Positions 25,015-34,212 of a DNA stretch of 64,000 nt are shown piece after piece; position 1 is the stretch's first letter; the number at the start of each line of letters is the position of its first letter. The notes under the pieces were generated by a model. That model was given only the letters and a program-made list of their open reading frames with translations, ran no database searches and had not been told where the DNA came from. Source of the DNA: Undibacterium sp049340185 (GTDB lineage: Bacteria > Pseudomonadota > Gammaproteobacteria > Burkholderiales > Burkholderiaceae_D); contig NZ_JBMPPC010000006.1 of assembly GCF_049340185.1 (NCBI RefSeq), positions 210,336 through 274,335 of the forward strand, in the 5' to 3' direction. A program made the position numbers and the translations under genes.

Positions 25015-25566
25015 ATGCGCAAATTCAATTACGCTTTTATCTTCGCGGCAGCAATGGCGGCAACTGCACTAAGCAATGCAGCTGATGTCATGGTGGGTGG
25101 TCAGAGTATGCTGGCAAGCAAGGACATCGTCGACAATGCGGTGAATTCTGCCGATCACACAACATTAGTCGCCGCAGTCAAAGCCGCAGGTCTGGTTGAT
25201 ACATTGAAGAGTAAAGGTCCATTCACGGTGTTTGCGCCGACGAATGCCGCATTTGCTAAGCTACCAGCCGGGACGGTAGAAACTTTGGTGAAGCCGGAAA
25301 ACAAGGCAACGCTGACTAAAATTCTGACCTACCATGTAGTGCCAGGCAAGCATGATTTTATGAGTATTGCCGCTCAGATTAAAAAGCAAGGTGGTGTTGC
25401 AGAAATGGATACCGTAAGCGGTGGTAAATTGAAATTCATGATGAATGGTTCACATAATATTGCCGTCAAAGACGAGAGTGGCAATGTCGCCAACATCAGT
25501 ACCTACGATGTGTATCAGTCTAATGGCGTGATCAATGTTATTGATACCGTATTGATGCCTAAGTAG
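25015..25566 (+). CDS. Secreted fasciclin-domain protein
   Basis: A 183-residue exported protein: a signal peptide ending in SNA-AD, then one FAS1 domain (about residues 38-182). Both conserved FAS1 boxes are visible: FTVFAPTNAAFAKLP and NGVINVIDTVLMP, plus the YHVVPG motif between them. Such proteins mediate adhesion or act in the periplasm; no specific ligand is known. It follows a strong AAGGAA site and ends at a bidirectional terminator. Confidence 0.92.
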   Translation: MRKFNYAFIFAAAMAATALSNAADVMVGGQSMLASKDIVDNAVNSADHTTLVAAVKAAGLVDTLKSKGPFTVFAPTNAAFAKLPAGTVETLVKPENKATLTKILTYHVVPGKHDFMSIAAQIKKQGGVAEMDTVSGGKLKFMMNGSHNIAVKDESGNVANISTYDVYQSNGVINVIDTVLMPK

Positions 25567-25595
25567 TTTGCCCTAGCTTGTAAGACCTCGACGTC

Positions 25596-25629
25596 CAAAA
25601 AAACACCGGATGATTTGTCCGGTGTTTTT
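25596..25629. terminator. Bidirectional terminator between fasciclin gene and regA
   Basis: AAAACACCGGA and TCCGGTGTTTT arms, with A- and T-tracts on both sides. It serves the rightward fasciclin gene and the leftward cyo-regBA operon. Confidence 0.85.
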
Positions 25630-25690
25630 ACGTCAGGCGCTTCATACTAAGCGCATATTGTCATCGCTGACTAATTGCGAACGTGCGGAG

Positions 25691-26227
25691 TTATTTAATT
25701 CTTTGCTTTTCCAGCTTACGTGCCAGTGTGCGCCGATGCATGCCCAATCGTCTGGCTGTTTCAGAGATATTAAAATCGGTTTCTGCCAGAACCTCATGAA
25801 TTCTTTCCCATTCCAGGTTTTTGATCGATGTAGAACGATTCGTCAGTTCCACTTCAGCTGCGCCAGCAATATGACCGAAAGCTGCTTCAATATCGTCGGT
25901 ATTTGATGGCTTGGACAGATATTGACAGGCACCTAATTTGACGGCCTCAACAGCAGTCGCAATACTAGCAAATCCTGTGAGCACCACAATCAACATCGCA
26001 GGATTGTGATGGTGCAATAGCTGAACGCAAGCTAGACCGGATGAATGGCCGTTGAGTTTGAGATCTACTACCGCGTATGCCGGTGTATAAGTTTTTAATA
26101 ACTGTTGAGCATCTTCAAAACTGGTGGCATGCAGCACCATATACTGGCGTCGCTCAAATGAACGCGTCAGAGTTTTTGCGAATGCGGTATCGTCTTCAAT
26201 AATAAGCAGTTGACGATTATCGGACAT
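25691..26227 (-). CDS. regA: Redox response regulator RegA/PrrA/ActR family
   Basis: A 178-residue regulator: receiver domain (about residues 6-120) with ED-D at 11-13 and phosphoacceptor D55 in AVVDLKLNG, a short linker, and a Fis-type helix-turn-helix (about 140-175) with NISETARRLGMHRRTLARKL. This short receiver-plus-Fis layout is diagnostic of RegA/PrrA/ActR, which control respiration and redox genes. It is the last gene of the cyo operon and follows its cognate kinase gene by 17 bases. Confidence 0.92.
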   Translation of the reverse strand: MSDNRQLLIIEDDTAFAKTLTRSFERRQYMVLHATSFEDAQQLLKTYTPAYAVVDLKLNGHSSGLACVQLLHHHNPAMLIVVLTGFASIATAVEAVKLGACQYLSKPSNTDDIEAAFGHIAGAAEVELTNRSTSIKNLEWERIHEVLAETDFNISETARRLGMHRRTLARKLEKQRIK

Positions 26228-26244
26228 AAATTCTTCCAGTTTTT

Positions 26245-27567
26245 TTAAAGCATGATCGCTGAGAGCGGCAGGGTAAGTTCGACTACCGCTCCTCCCTCGG
26301 TACGGTTGTGTACACGCATACTGCCACCTAATTTTCGTGCCACATTCGTTACAAAAAATAGTCCTAATCCGCTGCCTGGTTGTGCTTTCGTTGATTGATA
26401 AGGTTCTCCGATTCTGGGTAGTATCGAGGGCGAAAATCCATGGCCAGAATCGGTGACTGTGAAGATCAGCATGTCGTTTTGCCGCTTAATTTCGAATCGT
26501 AACCAATCTGGTGATGCTTCTAATGCGTTATCTAGAACGTTATAGAGCATTTGCTTTAACGCGGTATCAAAAACGATGGCGATATCGTTACCGATATTGT
26601 TGAGAAACTCAAAACCGACAGGATGCCGGGTAGCCGTGAATTCCTGCACTATTTCATTTAAAAAGGTCGTCATTGTGGTTTTGACCGCAGACTCTCCACG
26701 TGCTTCGCCGGCAGAGAGTAAGATGCCGCTCACGATACTTTTACAGCGCTGCAGCTGAGTTTGCATTTCGCTGATTTCTTCGATTAGTTCGGTATTTTTG
26801 CTTAATTCAGGCATTCGTTTCCAGTCGCCGAGAATGACTGACAGAGTGGCGAGTGGCGTGCCTAATTCATGAGCTGCACCGGATGCTAATAGCCCCATGC
26901 GGACAATATGGTTTTCTTCAGCCGATTGCTGACGCAGATCGGCGAGTTGAATATCCCGAGCCTGAAGGTTGCGTGAAATACGTTGAATAAAAAATACTAA
27001 GAGTGCGGCATTCAACACAAAACAAATAATCATGCCTGCGATATAAAGTTTTGACAGTCCGCCATTTTCTGCAACCGGGAGGGGTAGGGGAATAGAAAAA
27101 GCGGAAAGACCTACCAGGCACGCGCTGGAGATCATCGCAATGATCCAGCTCGACCATGCCTCCAGCAAGACGGCACTTAATATGACCTGTAAGAGATACA
27201 GCAGACAAAAGGGATTGGTCGTTCCGCCACTCAGATACAGCTGCGCGGTCAAGCTGGCAACATCGACCAGCAGCGCAAACAATAACTCACCGTTACTCAC
27301 GACTGAGCGCTCGTGCCACCGCAGATGACTGGCGATATTGAAGGCAATTAAGCAGATCAGCACGAACAGCATTTTTAAAATCGGCAAATAGATATTGAAT
27401 TCGACACTGACGATAAAAATAGTCGATAGTTGTCCCAATACCGCCATCCAGCGTAACTGAATGAGTTGCAGCATATTTTTATGACCCGCGGAGTTTTCGT
27501 ACTCTTTGGCGATGGCTTGTTGAGTTTCCTTGACTCTTGGTTTTTCAGACAAGCCGATGTAATTGAT
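26245..27567 (-). CDS. regB: Redox sensor histidine kinase RegB/PrrB family
   Basis: A 440-residue membrane kinase (start at 27567 after a TGGAG site; 27612 is an alternative without such a site). About six membrane helices span residues 40-200 and contain GGTTNPF (about 114-120), the quinone-interaction motif of RegB. The H-box is ASGAAHELGTPLATL with phosphoacceptor H233. Cys275 in QLQRCKSIVSG corresponds to the redox-active cysteine region of RegB. The ATP-binding domain has N-box NVLDNALEAS and GSGLGLFFV. It sits downstream of surf1 in the quinol-oxidase operon, so the oxidase and its likely redox sensor are co-expressed. Confidence 0.92.
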   Translation of the reverse strand: MNYIGLSEKPRVKETQQAIAKEYENSAGHKNMLQLIQLRWMAVLGQLSTIFIVSVEFNIYLPILKMLFVLICLIAFNIASHLRWHERSVVSNGELLFALLVDVASLTAQLYLSGGTTNPFCLLYLLQVILSAVLLEAWSSWIIAMISSACLVGLSAFSIPLPLPVAENGGLSKLYIAGMIICFVLNAALLVFFIQRISRNLQARDIQLADLRQQSAEENHIVRMGLLASGAAHELGTPLATLSVILGDWKRMPELSKNTELIEEISEMQTQLQRCKSIVSGILLSAGEARGESAVKTTMTTFLNEIVQEFTATRHPVGFEFLNNIGNDIAIVFDTALKQMLYNVLDNALEASPDWLRFEIKRQNDMLIFTVTDSGHGFSPSILPRIGEPYQSTKAQPGSGLGLFFVTNVARKLGGSMRVHNRTEGGAVVELTLPLSAIML

Positions 27568-27624
27568 CATGCAGATGATGCTCCACAGAGATTGGTTGTC
27601 GCCCGGCGGCATTCAATGATTTTA

Positions 27625-28497
27625 CTAGCTCGACACTGAATCACCATGATTACTTTTCTGGCGAATCAGAATGAAACAAGCGAAGCAGGTCATCAGTGCC
27701 AGCAGGTACCAGACGATTGCATAGACCAGGTGGTTATTATGAAATTGAATGACGGTTAAACCACCTGCAGGAGTTGCGCCCGGTACTGTATTGGCAAATG
27801 CTTTTGCCTCCGGCGTCGCATCCATGTCAATGAAATAAGGAGCAACATGGCTCATCGCAAACGAGGCCGCCATTGCTGCGACATCGCGGGAATACCAGCG
27901 ACGTTCTGTCGGTTTGTTTGCGCGTAAAAAAGTACCGTCCGGTTCGCTGATTCTTAGTAGTCCCGTGACTACGATTTTATTTGAAGAGGAACTCTGGTCG
28001 CTTGCTATCTTGATGGACGCCGAAGAATTTTTTACAGATTCCTGTTGCCAGATTGCAGCATTTTTTTCCGACACAAAACCACGATTGATAAGAACGACGC
28101 ATTCTTTACTGATCTCGAACGGTGTGATGACCCAGTAGCCGCGACCGAGTTCCGTGGAGGCGAGTACGAGAATGTTGCGTGTTGTGTTTGAACCGACAAA
28201 GTTACCGCTCACACGGACATGCCGATATTCGTCGGATTGGGCTGTGATCGTTGATGCCGTGTTACAGCCGGGGGCATCTTGTGCAGGCGCATGAACGCGC
28301 TGTTCTACTCTTTGTGTCAGGTCCAGTTTCCACTGTAAGCGATATATCTGCCAAGTTCCTAATGCTATAAATCCAAGTGTTATTGCGACGAGGATACATA
28401 AGATCCACCACCTCCAAGCGCCGGATGAAGATGATGGATTTCTCTTTATCGTAAATCCGTCGCTTGGTGCTGCCGAGAGTGACTCGATAAGACTCAT
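27625..28497 (-). CDS. SURF1-family oxidase assembly protein
   Basis: A 290-residue protein with the two-helix SURF1 topology: TM1 at about residues 30-50 followed by LGTWQIYRLQWKLDL, a large periplasmic loop with HVRVSGNF and the GYWVITPFE motif, and TM2 at about 258-280 containing the AIVWYLLAL motif. SURF1 proteins help insert haem a or assemble haem-copper oxidases; a quinol-oxidase-specific type is known in Paracoccus. It starts within the stop of cyoD (ATGA overlap), so it probably serves the cyo oxidase. Confidence 0.9.
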   Translation of the reverse strand: MSLIESLSAAPSDGFTIKRNPSSSSGAWRWWILCILVAITLGFIALGTWQIYRLQWKLDLTQRVEQRVHAPAQDAPGCNTASTITAQSDEYRHVRVSGNFVGSNTTRNILVLASTELGRGYWVITPFEISKECVVLINRGFVSEKNAAIWQQESVKNSSASIKIASDQSSSSNKIVVTGLLRISEPDGTFLRANKPTERRWYSRDVAAMAASFAMSHVAPYFIDMDATPEAKAFANTVPGATPAGGLTVIQFHNNHLVYAIVWYLLALMTCFACFILIRQKSNHGDSVSS

Positions 28498-28997
28498 GGC
28501 ATAGGGCGCATAGTCTTCATATCATCTGCTGACTGCTTAGGTATAGCCGGTGGCGCTACCGGACTGACCACAGACTCCGGCTTAGTTTCTTGCATGGTGT
28601 CGTGCATCATGCCAGGCATCATATTGTGATTTAAGTGGTACATCACCCATAGCGAACCGCTCATCATAATGAAGACTAGCATGCCGGTGAACAGCAGCGC
28701 TAGCATTGACCAGCCACCTTCGGACCTGGTATTCATGTGCAGAAAATATACCATATGCACCACGATCTGTACTGCCGCAAATCCCAGGAGAATAAATCCA
28801 GTCGTACTTGATTTATCAAAAACCTTGCCCATGACTAACCAGAATGGGATTGCCGTCAAAATTACTGCCAGGATAAATCCTGTGGCATAGCTTTTCAGAC
28901 TGCCGTGATCGGCATGCATGTGACCATGTTCATGATGCTCGTCGTGATGACCGCTGCTGCCGTGGGCATGCGCCATGTGTTCTTGGTTTGCGCTCAT
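28494..28997 (-). CDS. cyoD: Cytochrome bo3 ubiquinol oxidase subunit IV, with unusual tails
   Basis: A 167-residue subunit with three membrane helices (about residues 36-56, 65-86 and 97-118) matching CyoD (FILAVILTAIPFWLVM; VHMVYFLHM). E. coli CyoD is about 109 residues, so this one is long at both ends. The N-terminus holds eleven His residues in 1-31, and the C-terminal tail of about 45 residues begins with the Met-rich MMPGMMHDTM and turns Pro/Ser-rich. The tails could bind metal (inference). It overlaps both cyoC and surf1 by ATGA junctions. Confidence 0.9.
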   Translation of the reverse strand: MSANQEHMAHAHGSSGHHDEHHEHGHMHADHGSLKSYATGFILAVILTAIPFWLVMGKVFDKSSTTGFILLGFAAVQIVVHMVYFLHMNTRSEGGWSMLALLFTGMLVFIMMSGSLWVMYHLNHNMMPGMMHDTMQETKPESVVSPVAPPAIPKQSADDMKTMRPMP

Positions 28998-29659
28998 GGC
29001 AAGACTCCCATCAAATAGACAAAGGTAAATACGCCGATCCAGACCACATCAAGAAAATGCCAGAACATCGACAGGCACATCAATCTTCTGCCGTTTTCTG
29101 GGGTAAGGCCATGACGACCGATCTGAAACATCAATGTAATCAGCCAGACAATACCGAAGGTGACGTGCAGACCATGTGTACCAACTAAGGCGAAGAACGA
29201 GGTCAGGAAGCCGCTACGCTGAGGACCGGCGCCTTCATGGATCAGATGCACAAATTCATACAGCTCAAAGCCAATAAAACAGGCTCCAAGCAAACCGGTA
29301 ATGGCAAGCCAGGTCAATGTAGCGGAAACACGCTTACGCTGCATTTCCAACATGGCAAAGCCATAGGTGATCGATGACAACAACAGTAAGGACGTGTTGA
29401 CCGCAACTAGCGGCAGGTCAAATAGTTCTGCGCCTGTTGGGCCACCTGCATAGTTACGACCGAGTACCGCATAAGTCGCAAACAGGCAGGCGAAGATCAG
29501 GCAGTCGCTCATCAGGTAGAGCCAGAAGCCGAGCAAAGTGCCGTTTTCCGGATGATACTCTTTGACATAGAAGTCACTGCTGGCATGCATGCTTGCGTGT
29601 GAAGTTACACTGGTGTTCAAGTTTGTGTCCTCGTTTGGAAAAGTTACCGTATTAGACAT
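28994..29659 (-). CDS. cyoC: Cytochrome bo3 ubiquinol oxidase subunit III
   Basis: A 221-residue membrane protein with five helices. FWLYLMSDCLIFACLFATYA near the N-terminus and FALVGTHGLHVTFGIVWL are typical of CyoC. It belongs to the proton-pumping quinol oxidase. The ATG at 29659 overlaps the cyoB stop by 8 bases; a GTG three codons earlier is also possible. Confidence 0.95.
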   Translation of the reverse strand: MSNTVTFPNEDTNLNTSVTSHASMHASSDFYVKEYHPENGTLLGFWLYLMSDCLIFACLFATYAVLGRNYAGGPTGAELFDLPLVAVNTSLLLLSSITYGFAMLEMQRKRVSATLTWLAITGLLGACFIGFELYEFVHLIHEGAGPQRSGFLTSFFALVGTHGLHVTFGIVWLITLMFQIGRHGLTPENGRRLMCLSMFWHFLDVVWIGVFTFVYLMGVLP

Positions 29660-31670
29660 AGCTCGCACCTTGGCCGATACCTAACAAGCGGGTGCGTTCG
29701 CCTTCTGTCGCGACGACATCAGCAGCAGGGATGTAGTAGTCACGTTTGTAATTGAAAGTGTGAACAATAATCGCCACCATCATTGCGGCAAAGCCTAGGC
29801 CTGCCAGCAACCACATTTGCCAGATCAAGGCAAAACCACAAACCGCACTCAGCAAGGCGATGATGAAACCAGCGCCCGTATTCTTTGGCATATGAATCGC
29901 GACAAAACCATCTTGAGGACGAGCGTATTGATTGCTCTTCATATCAGCCCATGCATCGTTGTCATAAACTTTAGGTGTGAATGCAAAGTTATAGGCTGGT
30001 GGTGGAGAAGATGTTGACCATTCCAGCGTGCGACCACCCCAAGGATCACCAGTAAAGTCACGCAATGAGGCACGACGTTTAAAGCTGACATACAACTGAA
30101 TGATGAAGGAGGAGATGCCCAAAGCAATCAAGAAAGCACCGAATGCGGCGATCTGGAACCAGATTTGCAAAGAGGGATCTTCAAAATGGCTCAGGCGTCG
30201 TGTTACCCCCATCAGGCCGAGTACATATAAGGGCATGAAAGCGAAGTAGAAACCGATCGTCCAGAACCAGAAGCAGCATTTGCCCCAGAAATCATCGAGT
30301 TTGTAACCAAACGCTTTTGGAAACCAGTAGTTAATTCCGGCGAACATACCAAACAATACGCCACCAATAATCACATTATGGAAGTGAGCGATCAGGAACA
30401 GACTGTTATGCAGAACGAAATCGGCTGGCGGTACCGCTAACAATACGCCCGTCATGCCACCAATAACGAAGGTGATCATGAAACCGATTGTCCATAACAT
30501 TGGTAATTCAAAGCGAATACGACCACGGTACATTGTGAACAGCCAGTTAAATATTTTCGCACCGGTCGGGATAGAAATAATCATGGTCGTGATGCCGAAG
30601 AACGAATTAACACTCGCGCCAGATCCCATGGTAAAGAAGTGATGCAGCCATACCAGGTACGACAAGATCGTAATCACCACGGTTGCATAGACCATGGAGG
30701 TATAGCCGAACAAACGCTTACTGCAAAAGGTCGATACGATTTCAGAGAAAATACCGAACGCAGGCAAGACCAGAATATAGACTTCAGGATGACCCCAGAT
30801 CCAGATCAGATTCACATACATCATGGCATTGCCGCCCATGTCGTTAGTGAAGAAGTTGGTGCCGAACATGCGATCCAATGACAACATACCTAGTACCGCA
30901 GTCAGGACCGGGAAGGCAGCAACGATCAGTACGTTGGTGCACAGTGCAGTCCAAGTAAATACGGGCATCTTCATCATCGTCATTCCAGGGGCACGCATTT
31001 TGACGATCGTCGCTATCAGGTTAATCCCTGAGAGCAGTGTGCCAACACCAGCAATCTGTAGTGACCAGATGTAGTAATCAACGCCGACATCCGGGCTTGC
31101 CAGAATCCCGGACAACGGCGGATAAGCCAGCCAGCCGGTACGGGCAAACTCACCTACAAACAGTGACGCCATCACCAGGCCGCCGCCGAATGCGGTCATC
31201 CAGAAGCTGAAGTTGTTTAGGAAAGGGAACGCCACATCGCGTGCACCAATCTGCAACGGTACTACATAGTTCATCAAGCCAGTCACCAAAGGCATCGCCA
31301 CGAAAAAAATCATGATCACGCCATGCGCCGTAAAGATCTGGTCATAGTGATGTGGTGGCAAAAAACCGGCGGAATCACCGAATGCCAGCGCTTGCTGCAG
31401 ACGCATCATGATGGCGTCTGCAAAGCCACGCAGTAGCATCACCAAAGCAAAAATTACATACATGATGCCGATACGTTTGTGGTCGATACTCGTGAACCAG
31501 TCACGCCATAGCATGCCCCATAAACGGAAATACGTGAGTGCGCCAAGAACGGCAGCACCGCCCAGACCGACCGCAATGAATGTCGCGAGCAGTATGGGTT
31601 CGTGAAAGGGGATGGCATCCCAGGTGAGACGGCCGAAAATCAACTTTGTCAGATCGATGTGGTCTTGCAT
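29652..31670 (-). CDS. cyoB: Cytochrome bo3 ubiquinol oxidase subunit I
   Basis: A 672-residue haem-copper oxidase subunit with about 15 membrane helices. The CuB site and cross-linked Tyr lie in WGHPEVYILVLPAFG, further CuB histidines in LVWLHHFFTMG, and haem ligands in FLIAHFHNVIIGG. The D-channel start (about N124) is in MNYVVPLQIGARD. It reduces oxygen to water with electrons from ubiquinol and pumps protons. Length matches E. coli CyoB (663). Confidence 0.97.
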   Translation of the reverse strand: MQDHIDLTKLIFGRLTWDAIPFHEPILLATFIAVGLGGAAVLGALTYFRLWGMLWRDWFTSIDHKRIGIMYVIFALVMLLRGFADAIMMRLQQALAFGDSAGFLPPHHYDQIFTAHGVIMIFFVAMPLVTGLMNYVVPLQIGARDVAFPFLNNFSFWMTAFGGGLVMASLFVGEFARTGWLAYPPLSGILASPDVGVDYYIWSLQIAGVGTLLSGINLIATIVKMRAPGMTMMKMPVFTWTALCTNVLIVAAFPVLTAVLGMLSLDRMFGTNFFTNDMGGNAMMYVNLIWIWGHPEVYILVLPAFGIFSEIVSTFCSKRLFGYTSMVYATVVITILSYLVWLHHFFTMGSGASVNSFFGITTMIISIPTGAKIFNWLFTMYRGRIRFELPMLWTIGFMITFVIGGMTGVLLAVPPADFVLHNSLFLIAHFHNVIIGGVLFGMFAGINYWFPKAFGYKLDDFWGKCCFWFWTIGFYFAFMPLYVLGLMGVTRRLSHFEDPSLQIWFQIAAFGAFLIALGISSFIIQLYVSFKRRASLRDFTGDPWGGRTLEWSTSSPPPAYNFAFTPKVYDNDAWADMKSNQYARPQDGFVAIHMPKNTGAGFIIALLSAVCGFALIWQMWLLAGLGFAAMMVAIIVHTFNYKRDYYIPAADVVATEGERTRLLGIGQGASYV

Positions 31671-31672
31671 CT

Positions 31673-32725
31673 TTATTTTCCGGTGGTAAGAGGGGATGCG
31701 GAGCAGATATCAGCATCTGTATTCAGCGCGAGGCGCGACGTACTGTCTTGCTTTACGCGCTCAGCAAACATGTTAGTGAAACTGGTTTTGATACCCGATG
31801 CAGCATAGGCTTTTGCGTTTGCGCTGGCATTGCTCATCATCATTTTGTCCATACAGACCTCGCCATCTGCAACACAGCGGTTCAGGATGGCGTGATATAG
31901 ATCCACGTCAACGGCTGCATAGCGGCGTGTCGGGTCGCGTTGACTAGGCTTTTCCAGTTGCAAATAGTCGTTGCGAGCCAGCGTGCTTCCTTGTGCCTTG
32001 GTTTTTTGTACCCAAAGATCAAAATCTTGTGCGCTTAGACCATGAAATTTGAACCGCATGTCCGAAAATCCTGCGCCACTGTAATTAGCGGAAAAACCAT
32101 CAAACTCACCTGCTTTATTGATCACTGCATTCAGCGAGGTTTCCATGCCGGGCATGGCGTAGATCTGACCCGCCAAGGCAGGAATGAAAAAGGAGTTCAT
32201 GACAGTGGATGCAGTGATTTTAAAATGCACAGGAACATCTACAGGTGCTGCCAGTTCATTCACCGTCGCGATTCCGAGGTCGGGGTAGATGAATAACCAT
32301 TTCCAGTCCAAGGCCACCACTTCAACATTCAGCGTTTTGGTGCCCGCAGGGATGGGCTTGTTCTCACTGATGCGTGACAATTTGCGGTAAGGATCCAGTG
32401 TATGGGTGCTAATCCAGGTGATCAGTCCCAGTGCAATAATGATCAGCAGAGGAGCGCCCCAAATTACGAGTTCCAGTTGGGTGGAATGATCCCAGTCTGG
32501 TTCATACGTGGCAGCAGTATTATTTTTTCTATATCGCCATGCAAATAAAAATGTCAAAATGATCACGGGAATAATGATCAGTAACATCAGCATGGTGGAT
32601 ACCCAGATAAGATGGCTTTGCTGTGCCGCGATATCGCCGGAAGGATTCATTACAACGGTGTTGCAGCCTGCGAGCAAGACCGTTGGTAATAAAACCAACA
32701 TGAACCGAGTTATTAGTGAAGTCAT
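31673..32725 (-). CDS. cyoA: Cytochrome bo3 ubiquinol oxidase subunit II
   Basis: A 350-residue lipoprotein with lipobox LLAGC (Cys21), two membrane helices (about 42-62 and 86-106) and a periplasmic cupredoxin-like domain with WKWLFIYPDLGIATVNELA. CuA ligands are absent, as expected for a quinol oxidase. The C-terminus is longer than E. coli CyoA (315) by about 35 residues. It heads the operon cyoABCD-surf1-regB-regA. No strong ribosome-binding site precedes the ATG, and its promoter must lie in the 140-base gap before the divergent MFS gene. Confidence 0.95.
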   Translation of the reverse strand: MTSLITRFMLVLLPTVLLAGCNTVVMNPSGDIAAQQSHLIWVSTMLMLLIIIPVIILTFLFAWRYRKNNTAATYEPDWDHSTQLELVIWGAPLLIIIALGLITWISTHTLDPYRKLSRISENKPIPAGTKTLNVEVVALDWKWLFIYPDLGIATVNELAAPVDVPVHFKITASTVMNSFFIPALAGQIYAMPGMETSLNAVINKAGEFDGFSANYSGAGFSDMRFKFHGLSAQDFDLWVQKTKAQGSTLARNDYLQLEKPSQRDPTRRYAAVDVDLYHAILNRCVADGEVCMDKMMMSNASANAKAYAASGIKTSFTNMFAERVKQDSTSRLALNTDADICSASPLTTGK

Positions 32726-32865
32726 TTTTGAGCTATATCAATACTAAAAAAATTTGTGCTACTGTACTTCTAGTAACGGAAATTGACGATTGGACGTTTT
32801 GTCCTACCCTAACCATACAGACATGAGTAACCGCAGAGTTACCGGCAATAACGACAGAGACGACC

Positions 32866-34212
32866 ATGACGACCATTATCAGCAGCAGCGAAAAACAATC
32901 AAACTTCACTATAGATTCTTCTACAAAGAACACCAGAAATACCAAAGCCGATCACGGGTCAATTGCACCCGGAGAGATTGCGATCGGCGTTGTGATAGGG
33001 CGAGCATCGGAATACTTTGATTTTTTCGTGTACGCCATTGCATCGGTACTGGTTTTTCCAGAAGTATTTTTCCCTTTTGAGCAAAGACTCGAGGGCACGC
33101 TGTACGCCTTTGTTATTTTTTCATTCGCCTTTCTGGCGCGTCCTTTTGGGACGGTCGCTTTCATGGAGATACAGCGTCGCCTTGGGCGTGAGGCGAAGTT
33201 GACGATTGCCTTATTTTTGTTAGGCATTTCTACTGCGGGCATCGCGTTTTTGCCGACATTTAGTCACCTTGGCGTGACGTCGATTGTCTTGCTGTCTGCG
33301 CTGAGAATAGGGCAGGGACTTGCTCTGGGCGGTTCCTGGGATGGCTTGCCGTCCTTGCTTGCCTTGAATGCACCTCAGAATAAACGTGGCTGGTATGCGA
33401 TGCTAGGACAACTGGGCGCGCCAGTTGGTTTTATGATTGCGGCAGGATTGTTTGCCTATCTTTTGGCAAATCTGTCGGCTGTCGATTTTCTCGATTGGGG
33501 CTGGCGGTATCCTTTTTATGTCGCGTTTGCTATCAATGTAGTAGCGCTGTTTGCCAGATTGAGGTTGGTCTCCACTAATGAATACACGCACTTACTGGAT
33601 GAAAAAGAACTGGAGCCAACCAACATCGTAGAAATGGCTGGTTCCCAAGGTCGTAATTTGCTGATCGGTGCGTTGGCTGCCCTGGCAAGTTATGCCTTGT
33701 TCCATCTGGTGACAGTGTTCCCGCTGTCCTGGATTACCTTGTATTCACAACGTGACCTAAGCCATTTTTTAATCATACAAATGATTGGTGCCGCACTGAT
33801 GGCGGGTGGAGTAATTGTTTCTGGCCTGATTGCAGATCGTATCGGACGCCGTAAATTATTGGGCTCACTCGCATTAATGATTGCGGTATTGAGTGGATTT
33901 GTACCGACACTATTGGGTGGCAGCGAGCTGGGGCAAAATATCTTTATTTTGCTGGGATTTAGTGTGCTGGGCTTGTCTTACGGTCAGGCGGCAGGAGCAG
34001 TAACGGCTAATTTTTTACCTAAATATCGCTATACCGGTGCTGCGTTAACTTCGGATATCTCCTGGCTGGTCGGTGCGGGGTTTGCTCCCTTAGTGGCGCT
34101 AGGCCTGTCGTCGCATTTTGGTCTGGAGTATGTCAGCCTGTACTTGTTGTCTGGTGCCGCATGTTCCATGGCGGCCCTGAGTTTGAACCGTGCACTTGAG
34201 ATAAAAAATTGA
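32866..34212 (+). CDS. MFS transporter (metabolite:H+ symporter-like)
   Basis: A 448-residue transporter with twelve predicted helices. Motifs such as GRASEYFDFFVYAIASVL (helix 1), FLARPFGTVAFMEIQRRLGR (loop 2-3) and ADRIGRRKLLG (loop 8-9) resemble the sugar/metabolite:H+ symporter group. The substrate is unknown. The gene diverges from cyoA, with 140 bases between start codons; a Ser/Thr/Asn-rich N-terminal tail of about 35 residues precedes the first helix, so an internal start is possible. Confidence 0.85.
   Translation: MTTIISSSEKQSNFTIDSSTKNTRNTKADHGSIAPGEIAIGVVIGRASEYFDFFVYAIASVLVFPEVFFPFEQRLEGTLYAFVIFSFAFLARPFGTVAFMEIQRRLGREAKLTIALFLLGISTAGIAFLPTFSHLGVTSIVLLSALRIGQGLALGGSWDGLPSLLALNAPQNKRGWYAMLGQLGAPVGFMIAAGLFAYLLANLSAVDFLDWGWRYPFYVAFAINVVALFARLRLVSTNEYTHLLDEKELEPTNIVEMAGSQGRNLLIGALAALASYALFHLVTVFPLSWITLYSQRDLSHFLIIQMIGAALMAGGVIVSGLIADRIGRRKLLGSLALMIAVLSGFVPTLLGGSELGQNIFILLGFSVLGLSYGQAAGAVTANFLPKYRYTGAALTSDISWLVGAGFAPLVALGLSSHFGLEYVSLYLLSGAACSMAALSLNRALEIKN

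Noticed and set aside
32726..32760. FNR-like TTGAT-N4-CTCAA upstream of cyoA
   Set aside because: Only one half matches the consensus and it lies within a few bases of the start codon, too close for an ordinary site.
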